A stretch of DNA of 64,000 nt from the NCBI RefSeq assembly GCF_001613385.1, contig NZ_BDCG01000010.1, positions 62,001 to 126,000 on the forward strand. The letters are read 5' to 3'. Shown here in pieces: positions 52,404 through 62,223 of the stretch. This DNA is from Nocardia flavorosea NBRC 108225 (GTDB lineage Bacteria; Actinomycetota; Actinomycetes; Mycobacteriales; Mycobacteriaceae). How positions within the stretch are numbered: the first letter of the stretch is position 1; each line of letters begins with the position of its first letter. The notes under the pieces are model-generated. The model did no database searches. It worked only from the letters and a program-made list of their open reading frames with translations, and was not told the DNA's origin. Made by a program: the position numbers and the translations under genes.

Positions 52404-53489
52404 ATGACCTATCGCGTCGTGCACTGGGGCACCGGCAATGTCGGCAGACACGCCCTGGCCGGCATCATCGGCGACCCGCGACTCGAGCTCGTCGGCGTCC
52501 GAGTGTCCAGCAGCGAAAAGGAGGGTCGCGACGCCGGTGAGCTCGCCGGCCTGGAGATCCGGACGGGTATATCGGCGACCACCGATACGGCGGCGCTGCT
52601 CGCCACAAAACCCGATGTGGTGGTCTACACCGCCATGACCGATAACCGGCTCATGGAGGCTCTCGGTGATCTGCGGACGATTCTGTCGGCGGGAATCGAT
52701 ATTGTGGCCAGCGCACCGGTGTTCCTACAGTATCCGTGGAAAGTCCTCCCGGACGACCTGCTGCGCCCCGTCGAGGAGGCCGCGGCGGCGGGCGGCGCCT
52801 CGCTGTTCGTCAACGGTATCGATCCGGGGTTCGCGAACGATCTCCTGCCCCTGGCGCTCGCGGGTACCTGCCGCCGGGTCGACCGGATCCGCTGCATGGA
52901 GATCGTCGACTACGCCACCTACGACAATGTGGCCGTGATGTTCGACATCATGGGCTTCGGAAAGCCCCTGGACGAAACCCCCATGCTGCTCCAGCCCGGG
53001 GTGTTGTCGCTGGCCTGGGGCAGTGTGGTGCGGCAGTTGGCGGCCGGGCTCGGGGTGGAGTTGGACAGTGTCACCGAAACCCATGAAAGGATTCCCGCGC
53101 CGGAGGATTTCACTGTCGCCGCGGGCGCGATCGCGGCCGGCACCACCGCCGGACTGCGATTCGAGGTCCGCGGGATGGTCGGCGACGAGGCGGTCACGGT
53201 GCTCGAACACGTCACCAGGCTGCGCGCCGACCTGGCCCCCGACTGGCCGCAGCCGGCGCAGGAGGGCGGGTCCTACCGGGTGGAGATCACCGGTGAACCG
53301 CATTACAGCATGGATATCTGCCTGGCCAGCGATCACGGCGACCACAATCACGCCGGGCTGGTGGCCACGGCGATGCGCGTGGTCAATGCCATTCCCGCGG
53401 TAGTGGCGGCGGCACCGGGTATCCGCACCACCCTGGATCTTCCCCTGGTCACGGGTCCCGGCCGGGAAAAGAGCGCCCCCAGTTCATGA
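52404..53489 (+). CDS. DapB-N-like NAD(P)-dependent reductase/dehydrogenase
   Basis: 361 residues. The N-terminus 'YRVVHWGTGNVGRHALAGII' is a Rossmann loop like that of dihydrodipicolinate reductase and 2,4-diaminopentanoate dehydrogenase-type proteins; 'LVGVRVSSSEKEGRDAGELA' and 'PDVVVYTAMTDNRLMEAL' follow. The C-terminal half (about 125-340) has 'SLFVNGIDPGFANDLLPLAL' and a His-rich 'ASDHGDHNHAGLVATAMRVV'. Such proteins occur in many actinobacterial lipid or steroid gene sets without known substrate. It is translationally close to the SDR gene. Confidence 0.88.
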   Translation: MTYRVVHWGTGNVGRHALAGIIGDPRLELVGVRVSSSEKEGRDAGELAGLEIRTGISATTDTAALLATKPDVVVYTAMTDNRLMEALGDLRTILSAGIDIVASAPVFLQYPWKVLPDDLLRPVEEAAAAGGASLFVNGIDPGFANDLLPLALAGTCRRVDRIRCMEIVDYATYDNVAVMFDIMGFGKPLDETPMLLQPGVLSLAWGSVVRQLAAGLGVELDSVTETHERIPAPEDFTVAAGAIAAGTTAGLRFEVRGMVGDEAVTVLEHVTRLRADLAPDWPQPAQEGGSYRVEITGEPHYSMDICLASDHGDHNHAGLVATAMRVVNAIPAVVAAAPGIRTTLDLPLVTGPGREKSAPSS

Positions 53490-53501
53490 TTCGGACCGCA
53501 C

Positions 53502-53540
53502 GGTGGGTGAGGCATGACGCAGGCGGCATACTCACCCACC
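53502..53540. terminator. Terminator of the SDR/DapB-like operon
   Basis: GGTGGGTGAG (53502-53511) and CTCACCCACC (53531-53540), a perfect 10-bp stem with a 19-base loop, 12 bases after the stop codon. Confidence 0.75.
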
Positions 53541-53780
53541 GGGGCAACTCCCATTGACACATCGTCGGTTGCTCCGGGTGCGCCCGGCCTCCGCGCCGGG
53601 CCAGCTGGTGCTTCGGTATACCGGGTACCGCTACTCGCGTTCCACCCACTCGGACTCTCGTCGCACCCCGACCGGCTCGGAGTGGTTGAATGCGATCCGG
53701 AATGTCACCGGCGAGCGGTGACCCGGTGACGAGAGGGCCGCGCCGGCCGCGGTCCGTACCATGAGGCGGTTGTTTTCCGT

Positions 53781-55151
53781 ATGGAAGAGTTCCTCGACAA
53801 CGCGAGTGGCTTCATCTGGGGCCCCTGGTTGCTGATTCCCCTGCTCCTGCTGACGGGCCTGTATCTGACCGTGCTGCTGCGCGGAGTACAGTTCCGCCGG
53901 TTCGCGCTCGCGTTCCGTCTCGGCTTCGTCGAACGTACCGATACCGGCGCCGAAGGCGATATCTCCCACTATCAGGCCTTGTCGACCGCCTTGGCGGCCA
54001 CGGTGGGCGTCGGCAATATCGCCGGTGTCGCCACCGCGATCTCACTCGGCGGTCCGGGCGCAGTCCTGTGGATGTGGTTGACCGGACTGGTCGGCATGGC
54101 CACCAAATACAGCGAAGCATTCCTGGGTGTCCGTTTCCGGCGCACGGACGCCGCCGGTAAACAAGCCGGTGGCCCGATGCACTACCTGAAACAAGGCATC
54201 AAGGGTCCCGTGGGTATCTTCCTCGGCGGATTCTTCGCGGTGGCCGGAGTGCTGGCCTCGTTCGGCATCGGCAATATGACGCAGGCCAATACGGTCGCGG
54301 CGAATGTCGAGTCGGAATGGGGCCTGGCGCCCTGGATCACCGGGCTGATCATCACCGTCCTGGCCGGCGCGGTGATCCTCGGCGGGATCAAAGGGATCGG
54401 CCGGGTCGCCAGCATTTTCGTACCGGTCATGATCGTGCTCTACATCCTGGGCGCCCTCGCCGTACTGATCTTCCGCATAGAGGAGCTTCCCGCCGCGATC
54501 GGTCAGATCGTCACCGATGCCTTCACCGGCACCGCCGCGACCGGCGGTTTCGTCGGCGCCGGTGTGGCCGCGGCCATCCAGTACGGCGTGGCCCGGGGCA
54601 TTTTCTCCAACGAGTCCGGGCTCGGCACCGGCGGTATCGCCGCGGCCGCGGCCACGACCACCCATCCGGTGCGCCAGGCCCTGGTGTCGATGACCCAGAC
54701 CTTCATCGACACGCTGGTCGTGGTTTCCTTCACCGGATTGGTGATCGTGGTGACCGGAGTCTGGAAGACCGACGCCTCGCCTGCGACCTTCACCGCCAAT
54801 GCATTCGCCGATGCGCTGCCCGGGACCTGGGGCAGCGTGATCGTGACGGTCAGCATCGTCTTCTTCGCGTTCTCCACCATCCTCGGCTGGTCCTATTACG
54901 GTGACCGCTGCATCGAGTTCTTGTTCGGCAATGCGCTGGTGCTCCCGTACCGGATCGTGTTCATCGTCGTGGTCTTTGTCGGCGCCACGAGGGAACTGGA
55001 GACCGTCTGGCTGTTCTCCGATGTCGCCAACGGACTGATGGCATTGCCGAACCTCGTCGGCCTGCTGATTCTGTCCCCACTGGTGTACCGAGAGACCAAG
55101 GCCTATTTCGATCGCAAGCAAAGCCTGGATATCCGTGCCGAAGCGAAATGA
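53781..55151 (+). CDS. Alanine/glycine:cation symporter (AGCS family)
   Basis: 456-residue secondary transporter with about 11 transmembrane helices. Family signature stretches: 'LSTALAATVGVGNIAGVATA', 'GPGAVLWMWLTGLVGMATKY', 'GVRFRRTDAAGKQAGGPMHY', 'GVARGIFSNESGLGTGGIAA' and 'GWSYYGDRCIEFLFG'. It imports alanine or glycine with sodium. ATG 53781 gives a normal N-terminus; the ribosome site is weak. It stands alone, ending in a strong terminator shared with fadE. Confidence 0.95.
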   Translation: MEEFLDNASGFIWGPWLLIPLLLLTGLYLTVLLRGVQFRRFALAFRLGFVERTDTGAEGDISHYQALSTALAATVGVGNIAGVATAISLGGPGAVLWMWLTGLVGMATKYSEAFLGVRFRRTDAAGKQAGGPMHYLKQGIKGPVGIFLGGFFAVAGVLASFGIGNMTQANTVAANVESEWGLAPWITGLIITVLAGAVILGGIKGIGRVASIFVPVMIVLYILGALAVLIFRIEELPAAIGQIVTDAFTGTAATGGFVGAGVAAAIQYGVARGIFSNESGLGTGGIAAAAATTTHPVRQALVSMTQTFIDTLVVVSFTGLVIVVTGVWKTDASPATFTANAFADALPGTWGSVIVTVSIVFFAFSTILGWSYYGDRCIEFLFGNALVLPYRIVFIVVVFVGATRELETVWLFSDVANGLMALPNLVGLLILSPLVYRETKAYFDRKQSLDIRAEAK

Positions 55152-55199
55152 GCCGGTGCGCAGCGTGACCCGGCACGGCGCCCGGCGCTGACGATACGG

Positions 55200-55235
55200 C
55201 GAGGGGCAAGGTATCCGCGGATACCTTGCCCCTCG
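55200..55235. terminator. Long perfect palindrome between symporter and fadE genes
   Basis: Two 18-base arms meet without a spacer (55200-55217 and 55218-55235); the left arm contains GGGGCAAGGTATCC. In RNA this forms a long hairpin that can stop transcription from both sides. Confidence 0.85.
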
Positions 55236-55279
55236 GTGTGTGTATTCGTCCCGAAACGCGGCGCGTTGCCCGGAACCGA

Positions 55280-56425
55280 TCAGGAGAGTTTCAGGCTGCG
55301 CCCGACGATCTCTTTCATGATCTCGGTGGTGCCGCCGTAGATGGTCTGCACGCGCGCATCCAGGTAGGCCTGGGCGATCGGGTACTCGCGCATATAGCCG
55401 TACCCGCCGTGCAACTGCAGGCAGCGATCGATCAGCGCGACCTGTTCCTCGGTGCTCCACCACTTGGCCATGGCCGCATCTTCGACCGACAGAGTGCCCG
55501 CGTTCAGTTCCGTGATGCAGCGGTCCACCAGCACCCGCACCGCGGTGGTCTTGGTGGCCAGCTCGGCCAGCACGAAGCGGGTGTTCTGCAGCGCGCCGAT
55601 CGGTTTACCGAAGGCCTTGCGGTCACGGACGTACTGGCAGGTCATATCCAGGCAGGCTTCCATCGCCGCGGCCGCCATGACCGCGATGGAGAGCCGCTCC
55701 TGCGGCAGGTTCTGCATCAGGTGGATGAAGCCCATCCCCTCCTGACCCAGCAGATTCGCGGCGGGCACCCGGACATCGGTGAAGCTGAGTTCGGCGGTGT
55801 CCTGTGCCTTCAGGCCCAGCTTGTCGAGGTTGCGGCCGCGTTCGAAGCCCGGCATACCGCGCTCGACCACCAGCAGGCTGAAGCCCTGGGCGCCCTTCTC
55901 CGGGTCGGTTTGCGCGACCACGATGACGATATCGGAGTTGATGCCGTTGGTGATGAAGGTTTTCGCTCCGTTGAGCACCCAATCGTCACCGTCGCGGACC
56001 GCACGGGTCTTGATGCCCTGCAGGTCCGAGCCGGTACCCGGTTCGGTCATGGCAATGGCGGTGATGAGCTCACCGGAACAGAACTTGGGCAACCAGCGCT
56101 TTTTCTGCTCCTCGTTGGCGAGTTCCAGCAGATACGGCGCGATGACGTCGTTGTGCAGCGAGAAGCCGAGGCCGGAGTACTGTCCGCGTACCGTCTCCTC
56201 GGTGATGATCGAGTTGTAGCGGAAATCCTTCACCCCGCCGCCGCCGTACTCCTCCGGCATCGCCATACCGAGAAAGCCCTGCTTACCGGCTTCGAGCCAG
56301 ACCGAACGGTCCACGGCGCCCTGTTCCGCCCACTGGTCGTGGAACGGCGCCACATGCGTCTCGAGAAACTTGCGGTACGACTCCCGGAACAGGTCGTGCT
56401 CGGGTTCGAACAGTGTGCGCTCCAC
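55280..56425 (-). CDS. fadE20: Acyl-CoA dehydrogenase (FadE20-like)
   Basis: FAD enzyme of beta-oxidation, 381 residues from GTG 56425 with AGGAGG upstream. 'IAMTEPGTGSDLQGIKTRAV' and 'FITNGINSDIVIVVAQTDPE' are the FAD/substrate motifs; 'RDRKAFGKPIGALQNTRFVL', 'LHGGYGYMREYPIAQAYLDA' and the C-terminal 'QTIYGGTTEIMKEIVGRSLK' are typical. By position it matches Rv2724c (FadE20). It probably shortens long-chain acyl-CoA. An acyltransferase gene follows on the same strand 166 bases away. Confidence 0.94.
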   Translation of the reverse strand: MERTLFEPEHDLFRESYRKFLETHVAPFHDQWAEQGAVDRSVWLEAGKQGFLGMAMPEEYGGGGVKDFRYNSIITEETVRGQYSGLGFSLHNDVIAPYLLELANEEQKKRWLPKFCSGELITAIAMTEPGTGSDLQGIKTRAVRDGDDWVLNGAKTFITNGINSDIVIVVAQTDPEKGAQGFSLLVVERGMPGFERGRNLDKLGLKAQDTAELSFTDVRVPAANLLGQEGMGFIHLMQNLPQERLSIAVMAAAAMEACLDMTCQYVRDRKAFGKPIGALQNTRFVLAELATKTTAVRVLVDRCITELNAGTLSVEDAAMAKWWSTEEQVALIDRCLQLHGGYGYMREYPIAQAYLDARVQTIYGGTTEIMKEIVGRSLKLS

Positions 56426-56591
56426 ACCTACCTCCTAGTGAACACTCCGACGGGGCCGCACCGGCCCGTCGCTGTGATCCACCGTACCCGGAGTGCGAAT
56501 GGTTGTTTACTTCACGCCTGGAATTCGCTGGTGCTCCTGCTCTGGGATCGATCTCCGCTCCGCCGTACCATTCACGCCGCGGCGGCGTCGC

Positions 56592-57491
56592 TCAGACCGG
56601 TAGCAGCTCGCGCAGCCGCCCGGCGAGCGTGCGGCCGCGGTCACGGTCGCGTTCACCGAGCAGGAAGGTCAATTCCTCGCGTACGGCCTTCTGCACCATG
56701 AGCGACAATTGCTGCGCGGCTTCGTCGAGATCGTGGGCCTCCCGCCACGGCTGCGGATCGATCGGGGTACCGACCGAGAAATAGAAGCGTTCGGGGCGCG
56801 GGATGGCGGTCGGCCCCAGCCCGCGCACCAACGGCGGGGTCAGCTCGGCGTGGATCCCGAGCGCCTCGACCACCCGCCGCAGCGGGCGCAACAGCAGATC
56901 GTCCTTATCGGCGAGGATGTCGTAGGCATCATCGATCCCGATCATCGCCACCGGCACGATCGGCGCCCCGCATTCGATCGCCATCCGGGCGAAACCGGTG
57001 CGACCCTCCCAGCGCAGCGTGTATTTCTCCCCCTTACGGCGGATCGCCTCGCGGCCGCCGCCGGGAAAAACGATCACCGCTTCACCGTGTTCGAGCAGCG
57101 TCCGGCAATTCTTCCGGGTGCCGCGGACCGAACCGTAATGATGCAGCAGATGCCGCACGCCCGGAACGCCGATCAGCACATTCTCGGCGAGCCCGCGGAT
57201 CAGCCTGCCCCGTCGCCGCAGCACCTCCGGTAGCAGCAGCGGAGCGTCGATCATGCCGAGCAGATTGTGGTTCGCAACCAGCAGCACGGGGCCGGAATCG
57301 GGGATATTCGACAATCCGAAGAACCGGGGGTCGCTCCATGCCCGCACCGGCGCCAGTAGTGCCTCCAGAAACCGGAGGTCGGCGGCGCCGAGGTCGACCG
57401 ACAGCGGCGCCCCGTCGCTGAGCCGCGGCAGTACCGCATCGGCGTGCTGCCGGTCCCGGCCGGCCGTGGAGCGTGCGCCCGTGTTCCCCAT
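56592..57491 (-). CDS. Lysophospholipid acyltransferase (PlsC-like)
   Basis: 299 residues from ATG 57491, with CAGGAGGG upstream. The acyltransferase motif HX4D appears as 'NHNLLGMID' (about residues 74-82), and 'VIVFPGGGREAIRRKGEKY' matches the motif III region. The rest of the domain (about 60-255) is intact. It likely transfers an acyl chain to a lysophospholipid or glycerol phosphate at the membrane. It lies between fadE and hflX; this gene is not in the M. tuberculosis order as I recall it. Confidence 0.88.
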   Translation of the reverse strand: MGNTGARSTAGRDRQHADAVLPRLSDGAPLSVDLGAADLRFLEALLAPVRAWSDPRFFGLSNIPDSGPVLLVANHNLLGMIDAPLLLPEVLRRRGRLIRGLAENVLIGVPGVRHLLHHYGSVRGTRKNCRTLLEHGEAVIVFPGGGREAIRRKGEKYTLRWEGRTGFARMAIECGAPIVPVAMIGIDDAYDILADKDDLLLRPLRRVVEALGIHAELTPPLVRGLGPTAIPRPERFYFSVGTPIDPQPWREAHDLDEAAQQLSLMVQKAVREELTFLLGERDRDRGRTLAGRLRELLPV

Positions 57492-57505
57492 GAATCCCTC
57501 CTGAA

Positions 57506-57532
57506 GTCGATCGATATTGATTGTGAATCGAC
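57506..57532. promoter_or_regulatory. Inverted repeat upstream of the acyltransferase gene
   Basis: GTCGAT (57506-57511) and ATCGAC (57527-57532) flank an AT-rich 15-base centre that overlaps the probable promoter. A regulator-binding site is possible. Confidence 0.4.
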
Positions 57533-57613
57533 ATCAGCGGTATTCACACCCGGTATGCGAAGTCCCACACTCCGCCGGCCGAAAGCAGCGTTACCGACGC
57601 ACGCCGGTAACCG

Positions 57614-59173
57614 TCACGTTCCGGCGGCCCCCGCATGCGCGTAATCGGACAGCGCGGCCGCGAGTGCGCGCGGTACCCGCGCCTGCACCCGGGTGCCGTG
57701 CTCGGTGTGCTCGGACTGCGAGATCCGGCCGTCGGCGTGTATCCGAGCCAGTAGATCGCCGCGGCTGTACGGAAGCAATACGCTCACTTCCATATCCAGT
57801 CCGCCGAGCACTTCGCCCAGCCTGGTCCGCAGCCGATCGATCCCGAGATCTTTGTGCACCGAGACGAATTCGGCACCGGGCAGCAGCCCACGCAGCCGTG
57901 TCAGCTCCACCGGATCGATCTCGTCGATCTTGTTGACCACGAGCAGCTCCGGTGGCGCCGGCAGACCCGATTCGCGCACCACATCGGTAACGACCTCGCG
58001 TACCGCCTTGATCTGCTCGACCGGCAGCGCATCGGACCCGTCCACCACGTGCAACAGCAGATCGGCGCCGGTGACCTCCTCCAGCGTCGAGCGGAATGCC
58101 TCGACCAGCTGGGTCGGCAGATGCCGGACGAACCCGACGGTGTCGGTGAACACCACCTCGCGGCCGTCCTCGAGCTGCGCCCGGCGGGTGGTCGGATCCA
58201 GCGTGGCGAACAGCGCGTCCTGCACCAGTACTCCGGAACCGGTCAGCGCGTTCATCAAGCTCGATTTACCGGCGTTGGTGTAGCCCACGATCGCCACGGC
58301 CGGCACACCACTCGATGTGCGGCGCGCGCGTTTGGTGTCACGGGCGGTTTTCATCTCGCGGATCTCGCGGCGCAGTTTGGCCATCCGCTCCCGGATCCGG
58401 CGGCGATCGGTCTCGATCTTGGTCTCACCGGGACCTCGCAGACCCACACCGCCGTTACTACCGGCCCGGCCGCCGGCCTGCCGGGACATCGACTCACCCC
58501 AGCCGCGCAGCCGCGGCAGCATGTACTCCATCTGGGCCAGGGCGACCTGCGCCTTACCTTCGCGTGAGGTGGCGTGCTGAGCGAAGATATCGAGAATCAG
58601 CGCGGTCCGATCGACCACCTTGACCTTGACGACCTTCTCCAGCGCGGTCAGCTGGGCGGGTGTGAGCTCACCGTCGCAGATAACGGTATCCGCGCCGGTG
58701 GACAACACCACCGCGCGTAGTTCCTCCGCCTTACCGGAACCGATGTAGGTGGCCGGATCGGGGCGGTCACGGCGCTGGATGAGCGCCTCGAGGACCTCGG
58801 ATCCCGCGGTTTCGGCGAGCCGGGCCAGTTCGGCCATACTCGCATCCGCGCTTGCGGCGCTGCCCTCGGTCCACACTCCGACCAGTACCACGCGCTCCAG
58901 GCGCAGCTGCCGGTATTCGACCTCGGTGATATCGGTGAGCTCGGTGGACAGACCGGCAATACGCCGTAGCGCGCTGCGATCCTGGAGTTGGAGTTCACCG
59001 GTGGTGGGATCGGCTGTCCAGCCGCCCCGGCGACCGGGCGCGCCACCGCCGTCGCGACCCGCGACGCTGATATCGGCAGCATCCCCGGAATCGTCCGGAT
59101 CATATCCGGACGATTCCGCGTCGAACGCTGCATGGGACCATTCGCCGGTCCCGGACGTGTCAGTGCTTTTCAT
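57614..59173 (-). CDS. hflX: GTPase HflX
   Basis: Ribosome-associated GTPase that splits stalled ribosomes under stress; 519 residues from ATG 59173, with GGAAGG upstream. The N-terminal HflX domain includes 'GSGKAEELRAVVLSTGADTV' and 'QVALAQMEYMLPRLRGWGES'. The G domain has G1 'GYTNAGKSSLMNAL', G3 'DTVGFVRHLP' and G4 'VVNKIDEID'. The first ~70 residues are acidic and variable. Next to dapF and miaA as in M. tuberculosis Rv2725c-Rv2727c. Confidence 0.97.
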   Translation of the reverse strand: MKSTDTSGTGEWSHAAFDAESSGYDPDDSGDAADISVAGRDGGGAPGRRGGWTADPTTGELQLQDRSALRRIAGLSTELTDITEVEYRQLRLERVVLVGVWTEGSAASADASMAELARLAETAGSEVLEALIQRRDRPDPATYIGSGKAEELRAVVLSTGADTVICDGELTPAQLTALEKVVKVKVVDRTALILDIFAQHATSREGKAQVALAQMEYMLPRLRGWGESMSRQAGGRAGSNGGVGLRGPGETKIETDRRRIRERMAKLRREIREMKTARDTKRARRTSSGVPAVAIVGYTNAGKSSLMNALTGSGVLVQDALFATLDPTTRRAQLEDGREVVFTDTVGFVRHLPTQLVEAFRSTLEEVTGADLLLHVVDGSDALPVEQIKAVREVVTDVVRESGLPAPPELLVVNKIDEIDPVELTRLRGLLPGAEFVSVHKDLGIDRLRTRLGEVLGGLDMEVSVLLPYSRGDLLARIHADGRISQSEHTEHGTRVQARVPRALAAALSDYAHAGAAGT

Positions 59174-59232
59174 ACACCTTCCATGCTGCCACCATGCGCT
59201 GGTCGGCGCATTCGAATTTCCCGGTAGGGGGC

Positions 59233-60138
59233 TTACTGCGCATCCCACCAGTCCGCGGCCAGCTCGCCGCTCGCCACGAGTTCGGACGGGCCACGCAGCC
59301 ACGCCGCACCCGCACGCAGACCAACTCGAACCTGTCCGCCGGGAACCCGGACGGTGGCCTCGCCGCTGCCCGTGGCCAGATCGAAGCCGCCGGCTGCCAG
59401 CGCGGCGGCCGCCGCCGCGACCGTGCCGGTCCCGCAGGACCGGGTTTCGCCGACACCCCGCTCGTACACCCGCATATCGACGCCACCGTTGGCATCGAGC
59501 CCGGTCAGGATCTCGATATTGACTCCGCGCGGGAACATATCCGGGTCGTATCCGGGGGGTGCGGTGAGATCCAGTTTCGCCAGCGATTCGGCCGTGAGAG
59601 AGCTGTCGACGCAGGCGAGGTGCGGATTACCGACATCCACGCCCAGGCCACCGTAACCCCACCCGGTCAGCGTGGCCGTCGATTCCCCGAGAACTCGCAG
59701 CGGGCCCATATCCACGGTCACCTCGCCGAGTACCGCACCGGCGGAATGCACGACGACCGGGCGCGCGCCCGCCCGGCTGCCCACCACGAACCGGTCGCTT
59801 CCGGCCAGCCCGCGGCACGCCAGATAGTGGGCGAAAACACGTACCCCGTTACCGCACATTTCGGCGACCGAACCGTCGGCGTTGCGGTAATCCATGAACC
59901 AATCGTCGGGCCCCACCCCGGCGGGGAGTTCCGCCAGTACACCCGCGGCGTGCAGCCGGCCGGCGGTCGCGACCCGCAGCACACCGTCGGCGCCCAGCCC
60001 ACGACGCCGGTCGCACAGCGCGGCCACCCGGGCCGGGGTGAGAGCCAACCGCACCTGTGGGTCGGGCAGCACCACGAAATCGTTCTGGGTCCCGTGCCCC
60101 TTGGTGAATTCGACGGATTGCCCGTCGCGGGTGCTCAC
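59233..60138 (-). CDS. dapF: Diaminopimelate epimerase
   Basis: Cofactor-free racemase making meso-diaminopimelate for lysine and peptidoglycan; 301 residues from GTG 60138 with GGAGG upstream. Catalytic cysteines Cys95 ('[13 protein letters not shown]') and Cys235 ('RSCGTGTVA') are present, as are 'GTQNDFVVL' near the start and 'VGNPHLACV'. The longer frame upstream is not supported. It follows the methyltransferase gene by 46 bases in a miaA-methyltransferase-dapF-hflX string. Confidence 0.97.
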   Translation of the reverse strand: MSTRDGQSVEFTKGHGTQNDFVVLPDPQVRLALTPARVAALCDRRRGLGADGVLRVATAGRLHAAGVLAELPAGVGPDDWFMDYRNADGSVAEMCGNGVRVFAHYLACRGLAGSDRFVVGSRAGARPVVVHSAGAVLGEVTVDMGPLRVLGESTATLTGWGYGGLGVDVGNPHLACVDSSLTAESLAKLDLTAPPGYDPDMFPRGVNIEILTGLDANGGVDMRVYERGVGETRSCGTGTVAAAAAALAAGGFDLATGSGEATVRVPGGQVRVGLRAGAAWLRGPSELVASGELAADWWDAQ

Positions 60139-60184
60139 GTCTTCGCCTCCGTGCACGTCGGTCGGTTCTCCTCGGTCGCGGTCA

Positions 60185-61021
60185 TCACTTGGCAAACGTC
60201 CGGCGCTGCCGGGAAATTTCGTACAGCGCCACCGCCGCGGCCGATGGCGCACCCAGGGAGCTGGCGGTACCGCCCATCGGGATGGTGACCGTATCGTCGC
60301 AGGCCGCGAACCACGCAGCGCTCATTCCGCCGGTCTCGTTGCCGAGGACCAGGATCGTGGCATCGATCAGATCCTGATCGAAGACGGCGCGGTCGCCGCG
60401 CTCGTCGGTACCGACGATCCGCGTGGGTATTCCCCGCTCGACCTGCCGGTCCCGGAAGGCGAGCACATCCGCCGGGCCCGCCACCCGGAACACCGGCATC
60501 GAGAACAGCGAACCGGTGGATGCGCGGACACACCGCGGGTCGTACTGGTCGGCACCGTGCCCGCTGACCACCACCGCCGAGGCACCGAACGCATCGGCGG
60601 ACCGGATGAGGGTACCCAGATTGCCCGGCGAGTTCGGCCGATCGAACACAACGACAACGGGAGCTTCACCGGGGTCGCCGGCCTCGTAGCCGGCCAGGTC
60701 GGCGGGGACCTGCTCGGCGACCGCGACCAGTTCGGGGGCGCCTGCGCTCTTCTCCCCCAGTTCCGCCATCAGTTCCGGGGCCAGCCCGACGGCCGGCACC
60801 GGACTGCTGTCGAGGATGCCGCGCGCCCAGGAGGACAGTCCGGGATCGTCTCCGAGCCGGTACAGCAGGGTTTCCAGCGGCCAGTCGCAGTCCAGTGCCT
60901 GCGTGATCGGCCGGACCCCGTGTACAAGGAACCGGCCGTCCCGATTCCGGGTGGTCCGGTTGTCCAGATAGGCCGTCCACACCTGGACGGCGGCATTGCG
61001 GCTGTGTATCTGCCGGGTCAC
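60185..61021 (-). CDS. SpoU/TrmH-family RNA 2'-O-methyltransferase
   Basis: SPOUT-class RNA methyltransferase, 278 residues from GTG 61021, whose first codon overlaps the miaA stop (GTGA). The N-terminal substrate-binding part contains '[19 protein letters not shown]'. The three SPOUT motifs are '[20 protein letters not shown]' (1), '[13 protein letters not shown]' (2) and '[20 protein letters not shown]' (3). It likely methylates ribose in rRNA or tRNA. It sits between miaA and dapF, where M. tuberculosis has no such gene as I recall. Similar to TsnR-type enzymes, but resistance to thiostrepton is not implied. Confidence 0.92.
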   Translation of the reverse strand: MTRQIHSRNAAVQVWTAYLDNRTTRNRDGRFLVHGVRPITQALDCDWPLETLLYRLGDDPGLSSWARGILDSSPVPAVGLAPELMAELGEKSAGAPELVAVAEQVPADLAGYEAGDPGEAPVVVVFDRPNSPGNLGTLIRSADAFGASAVVVSGHGADQYDPRCVRASTGSLFSMPVFRVAGPADVLAFRDRQVERGIPTRIVGTDERGDRAVFDQDLIDATILVLGNETGGMSAAWFAACDDTVTIPMGGTASSLGAPSAAAVALYEISRQRRTFAK

Positions 61022-62223
61022 GGCCGGGTCGGCTCCTTCGTTGTGGGTTCCTCCACCGGAGATGCTGTGGAGTCGTGCATCGCCGGCTCGTTCGAGTCGG
61101 GTACCGGCGGGCCGGCGGGATCGAACGACACCGAGGGACCAGAATCCTGCGTCGGCGATGCCGCGGGATCGTGCGCCGACGACAAGCCGGGCCACCGGAC
61201 AGCGGACGCTGCGTTCCCCGGCGTTCCGGAAACCGGGGCGGGGCGCGCATCGGACACCGTGCCGGCACGGGCACCGGAGACTACGCCGGGGCGCACCGTA
61301 TCGGGGCCCGCCGGATCCTCCAGCAGCGACAGCGCTGTCTCGGTGGCGGCCGGGTTCGCCGCGTCCACCCAGCGCACCCGGTGATCGCGGCGGAACCAGG
61401 AGCGCTGTCGCCGCACGTACCGACGGGTGCCGATGAAGGTACGCTCCCGGGCCATATCGAGGTCGTACTCCTGATCGAGGAATGCCAGCACCTGGGCGTA
61501 CCCGATCGCCCGGCGCGCGGTCTGCCCCTCCCGCAAACCGCGGCCGATCAGCCCACGTACCTCCTCGACCAGCCCCGTTCCGAACATCGTCGCCGTACGC
61601 TGGGCAATCCGCTCGTCCAGCTCGGTGGTGTCTCGGTCCACGCCCAGGATCCGGGTATCCCAGCGCGGTTCCCCGACCGCCGGCGCAGACGCCGCGAAGG
61701 GTCGACCGGTCAGTTCGACGACCTCCAGCGCGCGGACCATCCGGCGGCCGTCGGTGGGCAGAATGGTGGCCGCCGCGGCCGGGTCCGCCTGCCGCAACGC
61801 CGCGTGCACCGCGGTAACACCCCCCTCCGCCAGCAATGCCTCCCATTTGGCCCGCACCTGCGGATCGGTGGCCGGAAACTCCCACTGGTCCAGCAGTGCC
61901 TGTACGTACATCATCGAACCACCGACGATGATCGGCACTCGCCTGCGCGCCATAATTGCTTCGATATCGGCCGATGCCGCCGCCTGGTAGGCGGCGACCG
62001 TCGCGGTTTCGGTCACCTCCAGCACGTCGAGCTGGTGATGCGGGATACCGCGGCGCTGCTCCGGCGGAAGTTTCGCGGTGCCGATATCCATCCCCCGGTA
62101 CAGCTGCATGGCGTCGATATTGACGATTTCGCCGCCGAGCCGTTCGGCCAGCTCGAGTGCGAGATCCGATTTCCCGGTGGCGGTCGGGCCGACCACCGCG
62201 ACCGGGCGCACGGGCTCGGTCAC
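61018..62223 (-). CDS. miaA: tRNA dimethylallyltransferase MiaA
   Basis: Adds the isopentenyl group to A37 of tRNAs reading UNN codons. 401 residues from GTG 62223, overlapping the upstream gene's stop (GTGA). P-loop '[20 protein letters not shown]' (about 12-31), '[20 protein letters not shown]', '[19 protein letters not shown]', and '[20 protein letters not shown]' near the end of the normal domain (about residue 300). A low-complexity tail of some 90 residues, rich in Pro, Asp, Ser, Thr and Gly, follows and is unusual for the family. Confidence 0.96.
   Translation of the reverse strand: MTEPVRPVAVVGPTATGKSDLALELAERLGGEIVNIDAMQLYRGMDIGTAKLPPEQRRGIPHHQLDVLEVTETATVAAYQAAASADIEAIMARRRVPIIVGGSMMYVQALLDQWEFPATDPQVRAKWEALLAEGGVTAVHAALRQADPAAAATILPTDGRRMVRALEVVELTGRPFAASAPAVGEPRWDTRILGVDRDTTELDERIAQRTATMFGTGLVEEVRGLIGRGLREGQTARRAIGYAQVLAFLDQEYDLDMARERTFIGTRRYVRRQRSWFRRDHRVRWVDAANPAATETALSLLEDPAGPDTVRPGVVSGARAGTVSDARPAPVSGTPGNAASAVRWPGLSSAHDPAASPTQDSGPSVSFDPAGPPVPDSNEPAMHDSTASPVEEPTTKEPTRP

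Noticed and set aside
54042..55463. Minus-strand open frame opposite the symporter gene
   Set aside because: Shadow of the AGCS symporter, rich in Asp/His/Gly and lacking domain features.
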